64,000 nt of DNA. Source: Haematobia irritans. Its lineage: Eukaryota; Arthropoda; Insecta; Diptera; Muscidae. The stretch spans positions 94,653,562 through 94,717,561 of the forward strand of contig NC_134397.1 of NCBI RefSeq assembly GCF_050003625.1. The letters run 5' to 3'. How positions within the stretch are numbered: the first letter of the stretch is position 1; each line of letters starts with the position of its first letter. Both the position numbers and the translations under genes were made by a program. Positions 57,583 to 64,000 of this stretch are shown here, piece after piece. The notes beneath the pieces were generated by a model. That model saw only the letters and a program-made list of their open reading frames with translations, did no database searches and was not told the DNA's origin.

Positions 57583-59730
57583 CGTTAGGTTAAAGTGGCG
57601 GCCCGATTAAGATTCAGGCTCACTTAGACTATTCAGTCCATTGTGATACCACATTAACTAAAAGTACCTATTACATATGGGCACTTCTAGTTTTAAAGCC
57701 TTCTCACGCAGTATGAGCTTGCAGGTAGCCAGGGGTATACTCAGCCATATCATTGAGAGATTTGCGGCAGTCGATGGCCGTTTTCGAGTTAAGGAACACA
57801 GATTCCAAGGATTTTATTGCAGTTTGACTGTCTGAATATATATTAATGCCAACATTTTTTGGAACATTACTACTCAGCCAATTCACCACCACTCTTATTG
57901 CTAATATTTCAGCCTGAAAACACTACAGTGATTAGGTAATCTTTTCGCTATTCGAAGTTCCAGATCTTTAGAAAATACTTCAAAACCCACTTGCCCATCC
58001 AATTTGGAGCCATCAGTGTAGAAATCTATATATCGTTTATTCCCCGGGGCCTGTGTGCACCACGCCTCACTGTTGGCAATTAGAGTTTCAAACTTTTTGT
58101 CGAAAAGTGGTGTCGCCAAAGTATAATCCACTACGTTAGGCACATATGGCATTGTTTTGAGGACCGAACTGTGACCGTAACTTTTTTCCGACCACAGCGA
58201 TAGCTCGCGCAATCGCACAGCCGTTGTTGCAGCTGACTGTTTGGCCAAAATGTCTAAAGGCAATAGATGCAGCATGACATTAAGGGAATTTGTTCCTGTC
58301 TTGCTGAATGCGCCTGAGATAACATACACAAGCACGCCATACGCTGAACTTTGTCTAAACTTGTCGGCTGGTGAAGTGCCGGCCACCAGACTACAACACC
58401 ATACAGCATTATAGGTCTAACCACTGCCGTGTATAGCCAATGCACAATTTTGGGTTTTAGTCACCACTTTTTTCCTATTGCCTTTTTGCACGAGTACAAA
58501 GCTACCGCTGCTTTTCTCGCCCTTTTTTCAATATTAAGCTTAAAGTTCAGCTTCCTGTCCAAAATAACGCCAAGGTATTTTGCACACTCACCAAAGGAAT
58601 TTCAATAACCCCTAAGGAAATGGGCCTAACCGTGGGAGTTTTGCGATCTTTGCAGTACATGACTAGTTCTGTCTTTGCAGGATTTACCCCAAGACCATTA
58701 TCTTTCGCCCATTTCTCAGTCATCCGGAGGGCTCTCTGTATAATATCTCTGATTGGGGATGGGAATTTTCCCCTGACTGCTAGCGCCACATCATCTGCGT
58801 ATGCCACCACTTTTATCCTTTCTTTTTCTAGGGAAACCAGAAGGTTGTTTATAGCAACATTCCAAAGAAGAGGTGACAGAACTCCTCCTTGGAGAGTGCC
58901 TCTGTTCGCATACTTTGTACGTTTGCTTGTCCTAGTGTGGCTGAAATAAGTCTCTTCGTTAGAAGTTCGTCTAACAGCCTAAGAATACCTGGATCAACAT
59001 TCAGATTTGTCAGTCCATTTAAAATTGAGCTCGGATGGATTTTGTTGAACGCCCCTTCGATGTCTAGGAACGCCACGATTGTGTATTCTTTGACACAGAG
59101 TGAGCTTTCAATAAAGCTGACTAGTTCATGTAATGCGGTCTCAGTAGACCTGTCCTTCGAGTATGCATGCTGTCGTAGGAATGAAGATAAACTGATTGAT
59201 CGGAAATCCTTCGCTCTCGAGTGAGAGGCTTTTCCCGCTTTAGGTATGAAAACGACTTTTGTTTCCCTCCAATTTCCTGAGATATATGCTAAGTTGATAC
59301 ATCCTTTGTGTATCACCGTCAACCAGGGGATAATTGTTTCAGTCACTGCTTGTAACTCCGCCGGAGTAATTCTATCAGGTCCGGGGGATTTGTATGGCCC
59401 AAAGCTATTTAACGCCCACTTTATTCTAGATTCCGATACAATTTCCTCGATAGGAAATGACCGCTGAGCCCCTGTGGCATGGTTCGACCGTCTGATTTCC
59501 AGGAAAATGTGTGTCCAATAGTGCCTCCAGCTTCTCCTCACCGGACGTTGTCCAATTGCCCTCCGATGTTTTAATGAAACCTGGAGCGGAGTTAGTGGAT
59601 GCTAATACCTTCCGTAGTCTGGAAGCCTCGGACGTATTTTCAATACTGCTGCAGTAATCATTCCAAGAGTTATGCTGAGCCTTTCTCAGTTCTCGCTTGT
59701 ATTCTCTCAGATTCTTCTTGTAAGCGTCCC
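57583..59730 (-). mobile_element. LINE (I/LOA-like), 5'-truncated copy 2
   Basis: Flanked by an 11-bp duplication AATTTATACTA (57572-57582 and 59731-59741). The minus strand encodes reverse transcriptase (59541-58849: YKSPGPDRITPAELQAV, FLDIEGAFNKI). The active box YADDVALAV (58810 onward), a connecting region (58386-57901) and RNase H start (INIYSDSQTAIKSLE) follow. The 3' end reads GGGCCGCCACTTTAACCTAA. Frameshifts are fewer than in copy 1. Confidence 0.88.
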
Positions 59731-59936
59731 AATTTATACTAGAGCAAACGAAATAAAAAGAAACTATCATCTCATTCGATTAAATGTAGTATTTGTTTTT
59801 CGGAGCGGACCGTTTTTTCTTTTGGAAATCGCTCCGAACTCGCTCCGCTCCGGGTTTTAAAAATATCGCTCCCGCTCCGCTCCGGCCAAAAAAGAGTTCG
59901 CTCCGCTCCGAATACATGTTCCAGGGCACTAAAGCC

Positions 59937-60385
59937 AATTTAACTCTATTTTAGGTCATGACAATTATTATGCTTTAGTAAAAATTTCTCCAATATGAGA
60001 AAGTTTCCTTGACTTTAATATTTTTTGTGTATGTTGGCAATATTAACTAAAAAACGTGGACAAGTTATCTATTATAAAGATTTACTAAATTCGTATTTCC
60101 CACAGATTTTTCCTTCAAACTACGAAATTTTCATTAACAAGTAAAAAGGAAAATAATTATGTCTAATATTTTTTTTTTTTTTGAATTTGTCGAAAAATAT
60201 TTACTTATTTTGTTATATCGATGTGATTGCGGGATTTTTAATAAAGTTTATTTAAAATTTTCCACAGTTTCCTTCGTACTGGGTTCACATTTCATTGAGT
60301 GTATAAAAGAAAATGCCTTTGCAAATCTTCGTACAATTTTTTGGAATTTCTTCTTAAATTGTACACATTATTTGTAAAACTTAGG
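59937..60385. other. Intron stretch without recognised content
   Basis: AT-rich, no TE end or domain recognised. Confidence 0.4.
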
Positions 60386-60815
60386 TCCGATACATCTTAT
60401 ATAAATACATCTTATATAAATACAGAATATGTTGGAGACAGTTATGCTAACCTACTCTGAGGAAAATATTTCACTAGTTTGGAGATATCAGCAGGATAAC
60501 TACCCGAAACACTCATCAAAGTTGGTGAGTGAATGGTTTCGGGATCAGAATTCGAACGTTGTTGAGTGGCCAAGTCAGTCCACCGACCTCAATCTCATTG
60601 AAAACCTTTGGGGCGAACTCAAGAGACATTTCTCTAAGCTTCCCTGCTGCTACAAAACATAATTATGGGGAAATATTCAAAAAGTATGGTATATACAGGT
60701 AAAGACTCAAAAAGTATGGAATATACAGGTAAAGACTTGCCGTAAGTTATTGTCATACATGCCTAAGAGAATTGAAGCTGTACTTAAAAATCCCGGTGAA
60801 TATACAGGAAATTAG
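60386..60815 (+). mobile_element. Tc1-like transposase 3' relic (DD34E)
   Basis: 60429-60662 encodes WRYQQDNYPKHSSKLVSEWF, then PSQSTDLNLIENLWGELKR. Thirty-four residues separate Asp and Glu, as in Tc1 elements. Further C-terminal-like sequence (MPKRIEAVLKNPGE with a substitution) follows to about 60800. The N-terminal half is absent. Confidence 0.75.
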
Positions 60816-61332
60816 CGACCTAGTTTGATGCTTAGTTCAAAAATTAATTTTAATGTTCAAATTCTTATATTATATTCATGTTTTTCCATAAACACCTATT
60901 TTACTGTCCACATAAAATACGACGTTTTTTTGAATTTACTTTGTTTTAAGTAATTTTTTAGTCCTATCTGAATTCTAAACTAATTTCAAATACACGAAAT
61001 ATGTCTACTTTATAAATAATTCCGAAATATTCAATAAAAAACATAAAATAGAAAAACCATGGCCTCGTCTGTTCACATGTGTATATGAACAGTCGACCAA
61101 CTTGCTGATTAATAAAGTGAGACAATTAAAATAATTAAATAATATTGCATTATTGCACTAACTTCCAATAAATTAAGTTCTTTAAATGTTCTTTTGATTT
61201 ATTGTATGCGTTGTTATTATAATTAATTCCAATGGAAATCTTAAATAACAAATAGTCTTGCTGTTTTGTTTTCGATAATAAACTTGGAAAGTTAGTTTTC
61301 ATCAATACATAATTCTCAATTTTTCTTTTCAG

Positions 61333-61651
61333 AGGAATACGACTTTTCGATTACGACTCCTACAAGCCAAACTTTGAAGGAAAATTCCGGTGCTTAGATG
61401 GAAGTTTGGAGATACCATTTGAACGTGTAAACGACGATTTTTGTGATTGTCCAAGTGACGGAAGTGACGAACCTAGTACAAGTGCGTGTAGCAACGGCAA
61501 ATTCTTTTGTAAGTTTCAAAAGCGTCACATTACCGGAAGAGGTCGTGATGTTTTTGTCTTGAGTAGCCGGGTAAATGATTTTGTTTGTGATTGCTGCGAC
61601 GGTAGTGACGAATGGCTAGGAATGACTTGCAAATATAGTTGTATACAGTGA
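61333..61651 (+). CDS. Glucosidase II beta-like small membrane protein, exon 2
   Basis: This exon follows TTTTCTTTTCAG and completes an Arg codon, then GIRLFDYDSYKPNFEGKFRC. It encodes two cysteine-rich, LDL-receptor-class-A-like modules: NDDFCDCPSDGSDEPSTSAC..FFC and NDFVCDCCDGSDEWLGMTC. These match the paired N-terminal modules of glucosidase II beta (PRKCSH), which bind calcium and the catalytic subunit. The Asp/Glu calcium ligands (DGSDE) are present in both. The protein stops at 61649-61651 with no mannose-receptor homology domain and no HDEL signal, so it is a 208-aa stand-alone version held by its N-terminal anchor. Function unknown; inferred secretory pathway location. Confidence 0.85.
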
Positions 61652-63840
61652 TATATTAGATGTAAGATTTGGCGAAAAGAGTCATCAGAAGTAATTGTAA
61701 ATATAATATAATACTCGAAAAAGATATGTAAGCAATTATTTTGTTTTTTTTTTTTTTTTTAGTTTTTCAGTATTTGTAAAATAGTTGTACATCTGTACGA
61801 AGTACATTTAACTAACGTACCTTAGCATATAAGCTTATTATTACCTTGCTAACTTCTTTTGAACAATATGAGCATTGCAAGCCCTCGTAGGGATTACCTA
61901 ATTATGATCAAATAGCCCCGTCAAAGGTGTGCAGTTGTGCCATTTACAACGTTATTTTGAATATTGAAATCGTTGACTTTACGATGGTTTTAAATTTTGG
62001 ATTATAAACTCTTCGTTTTTTCCTCTTTGAGAAATTCGATTTTCAAACCATCAAATCATTGAAAAGTCGAATTTACACACAGAAGTACGCAACTTTTTAA
62101 TGAGTTAGGTAAACAACAGATAGTTAAGTATAGGAGAACGTCTAAAAGTTGAAAAAAAAAAACATTGGGAGAAACCCTTCGTATCCAATCGAAGTGTTAC
62201 GCTCATAGCATATGTATTACATATTGGAAAATCTCAACCAATACTGTAAAATTTTCAATCGCTTACAACAGCATCGCCAAGATTTTGACATAAGCAGCGC
62301 TGTGTACTCTTTTGTTAACAGAACTGTAGAAGTACGGGGAACATAAAAGCCAAGCATTTTTTAAAACTTTTTTTATCGAATGGCGATAGAATATGTAACA
62401 TTGAAACCATTTTTTGTAATCATAGTGATAAATATAATTCGTTCACAGAAAAAATAAAAATATTTTAAATCTTACAAAATCAAACGCACGATTCACTTTT
62501 TAAGACTCACGCATGATTCACGACAAATTCGCGAGACTCACGACATATTCCAACCGGTAACGAGCAATGGTAATAAAATTCAAAAATAGAATATAATTGG
62601 ACAGCTGAATTCCAACCGGTAACGAGCAAAGGTAATAAAATTCAAAAATAGAGAATAATTGGACAGCTAAATTTATTTCAGTTATTTAGGTAATTGACGT
62701 GTTTAGCATACGAGCACGAATTAAAATTTGATTTTTTTCGTGAGCGCGATTTTGCAGAAATTTTATTCACGCACATTCATGGACTGATTTTATTACTCAC
62801 TCACGCACGACATTGGTTTTAGTCCCATTAACGCACATTCAGGAGAGTTGCTTTGGATTTTGTTCACGTGTCACGCGCTCACCTCTAATACTTACGATTA
62901 TTTCTATATGATGTGAAAGAAAAGTCAAAATTAAATGTTTTCGATTTTTATTTATTGTTCTTAATAGCTAACATTTATTAAGTTAGGGCAAATATATTAT
63001 GTTTTTTTTTCTTTTATTTTTGATCACATTGTAATCAATTCTCACCCAAATTTAAGAACATTTATGTCATTGCAATCAATAATAGAGTGTTCGTTATCCT
63101 CCATGACTCAAACAAAAAAGATAAAAACGGTGTACTGAATTTTAAAGTATGTATGTGAAAGTATAAATAAACTTCACCTAACTTTATTGAAGTGAAATGC
63201 AATAATGCAATTTTGAACTGCTAATTTGAAAAAGGTACTTTTTTAAAGTGTTTATTTTTTATTGAGACGATAATTTTTCACGCAAAATGTTATTTTCATT
63301 TCTTTTTAATACTATTTTACCTATAGATATTAGGTAATTTGTGTGAGTATGTGTATTATAGAACTACAAATAATGTACATACATTTATACTTTACCACTG
63401 ATTTCTATAATTAATTATATTCTACTTGTAAATTTAAGTATATTTATTATTATATCTTTAATGTTTTATATATTTTGTTAAATTTATTTGGAAATTTCAT
63501 TCATCTTTTAATTTTGTTTTTTTTGGTTTTTAAATTTGAGACAAACAAACCGGAAATAGTAATGTCAACAGAAGATGCGCTCATTAATCAACAAAAGCCG
63601 AAAATTATGTAGCATTACGTTTTTGTGAGTATAATAAATGGCGATATTTTTGTAAAAAACTCGTAACGTTATATTTTATTGGTTTTAATATAATAAGGTT
63701 TGGGGTTGGGGTTGCTTGATCTTGTGGTTAAATGAAGATGAGTTGTGGCGCCAATGATTTTGCGCCAATCACGTCGGCATAAGATACCAAATTTGGTATC
63801 TTATGCCGAAGATATAAGATATAATAATAATATATATATA
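61652..63840. other. 3' flank and intergenic DNA, no gene recognised
   Basis: AT-rich. Contains a 62-bp tandem duplication (62548-62671, ATTCCAACCGGTAACGAGCA). A TCACGCAC-rich region at 62480-62885 ends GTGTCACGCGCTCACCTCTA, which resembles a hAT end. A short frame beginning ATGTCAACAGAAGATGCGC at 63562 is too short to call. A (TA)-rich run precedes the mariner at 63841. Confidence 0.45.
62548..62671 (+). repeat. 62-bp tandem duplication
   Basis: TTCCAACCGGTAACGAGCAA and the following sequence through AATTGGACAGCT occur twice with few differences. Confidence 0.85.
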
Positions 63841-64000
63841 ACAGGTTGGCTGGTAAGTCCCCGTTCATATAGATGGCGTCACTAGTATTAAATGCATATT
63901 ATTTTCATATAGTACCAACCTTCAAATGATTCATGTCAAAATTTGACGTCTGTAAGTCAATTAGTTTGTGAGATAGAGCGTCTTTTGTGAATCAACTTTT
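63841..64000 (+). mobile_element. Start of a second Himar1-like mariner
   Basis: ACAGGTTGGCTGGTAAGTCC at a TA is followed by the same 5'UTR found (inverted) at the right end of the 25766-26999 copy, including CAAATTTTGACGTC-like and TTAGTTTGTGAGATAGAGCG segments. The element runs off the window before its start codon. Confidence 0.85.

Larger units (their letters stand above)
50085..59936. mobile_element. Split element with CTCCGCTCCGG-rich ends hosting a nest
   Basis: At 50113-50225, CAGGGATCCGGAGTGGTCC is followed by repeated CGCTCCG motifs. At about 59742-59936 similar GGAGCGG/CGCTCCGCTCC motifs occur in inverted order, ending CATGTTCCAGGG. I infer one original element split by later insertions. 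The termini match only loosely. Confidence 0.4.

Overview
The window is a stretch of insect nuclear DNA. It is AT-rich, has introns with GT..AG borders, and its few host genes are buried in nested transposable elements (TEs). The three host genes have their best matches, from memory, in higher flies (Diptera). The element set fits a calyptrate or muscid fly: an irritans-type mariner very close to Himar1 of the horn fly, copia-like elements with a half-tRNA primer site, and Penelope, LOA/I and Jockey LINEs. Haematobia or a close relative is my best guess. Irritans mariners move between species, so this is inference and not identification.

Layout of host genes. (1) Ada2b, plus strand, four coding exons at 7164-7277, 15269-16141, 27950-28029 and 28087-28750 (576 aa predicted), with introns of 8.0 and 11.8 kb filled by TEs. 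(2) DNA polymerase iota, minus strand, two coding exons at 34425-33454 and 33394-32108 (752 aa). It is tail-to-tail with Ada2b. (3) A small membrane-anchored protein resembling the N-terminal domain of glucosidase II beta, plus strand, exons at 40719-41026 and 61333-61651 (208 aa), split by a 20.3-kb intron. It is head-to-head with the polymerase gene, with about 6 kb of MITEs between the two starts. No tRNA, rRNA or CRISPR feature is supported.

Mobile DNA by region. 1-6.6 kb: nested MITEs upstream of Ada2b. 7.8-14.9 kb (Ada2b intron 1): a degenerate LINE interrupted by a 3.8-kb foldback element made of 161-bp repeats. 16.3-27.3 kb (intron 2): a Penelope-like remnant with hammerhead-like motifs, a deleted mariner, a double-nested 3.2-kb inverted-repeat element carrying a SINE, and a decayed copia-type element hit by a Himar1-like mariner. 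30.1-31.7 kb: a transposon embedded in a (TA)n microsatellite. 34.9-40.5 kb: a pile of MITEs. 41-61 kb (large intron): a SINE, a MITE/MITE/LINE/MITE nest at 43.4-50.1 kb, and a second nest at 50.1-59.9 kb built on a copia-like LTR element. The last 160 bp begin another Himar1-like mariner.

The host genes act separately: histone acetylation in SAGA, translesion DNA synthesis, and an undefined endomembrane role. The most informative content is the insertion history. Several target-site duplications and empty sites can be read directly by comparing copies inside this window. A tRNA-derived SINE shares its 3' tail with a LINE also present here, and one terminal-repeat element family lies close upstream of all three host genes.
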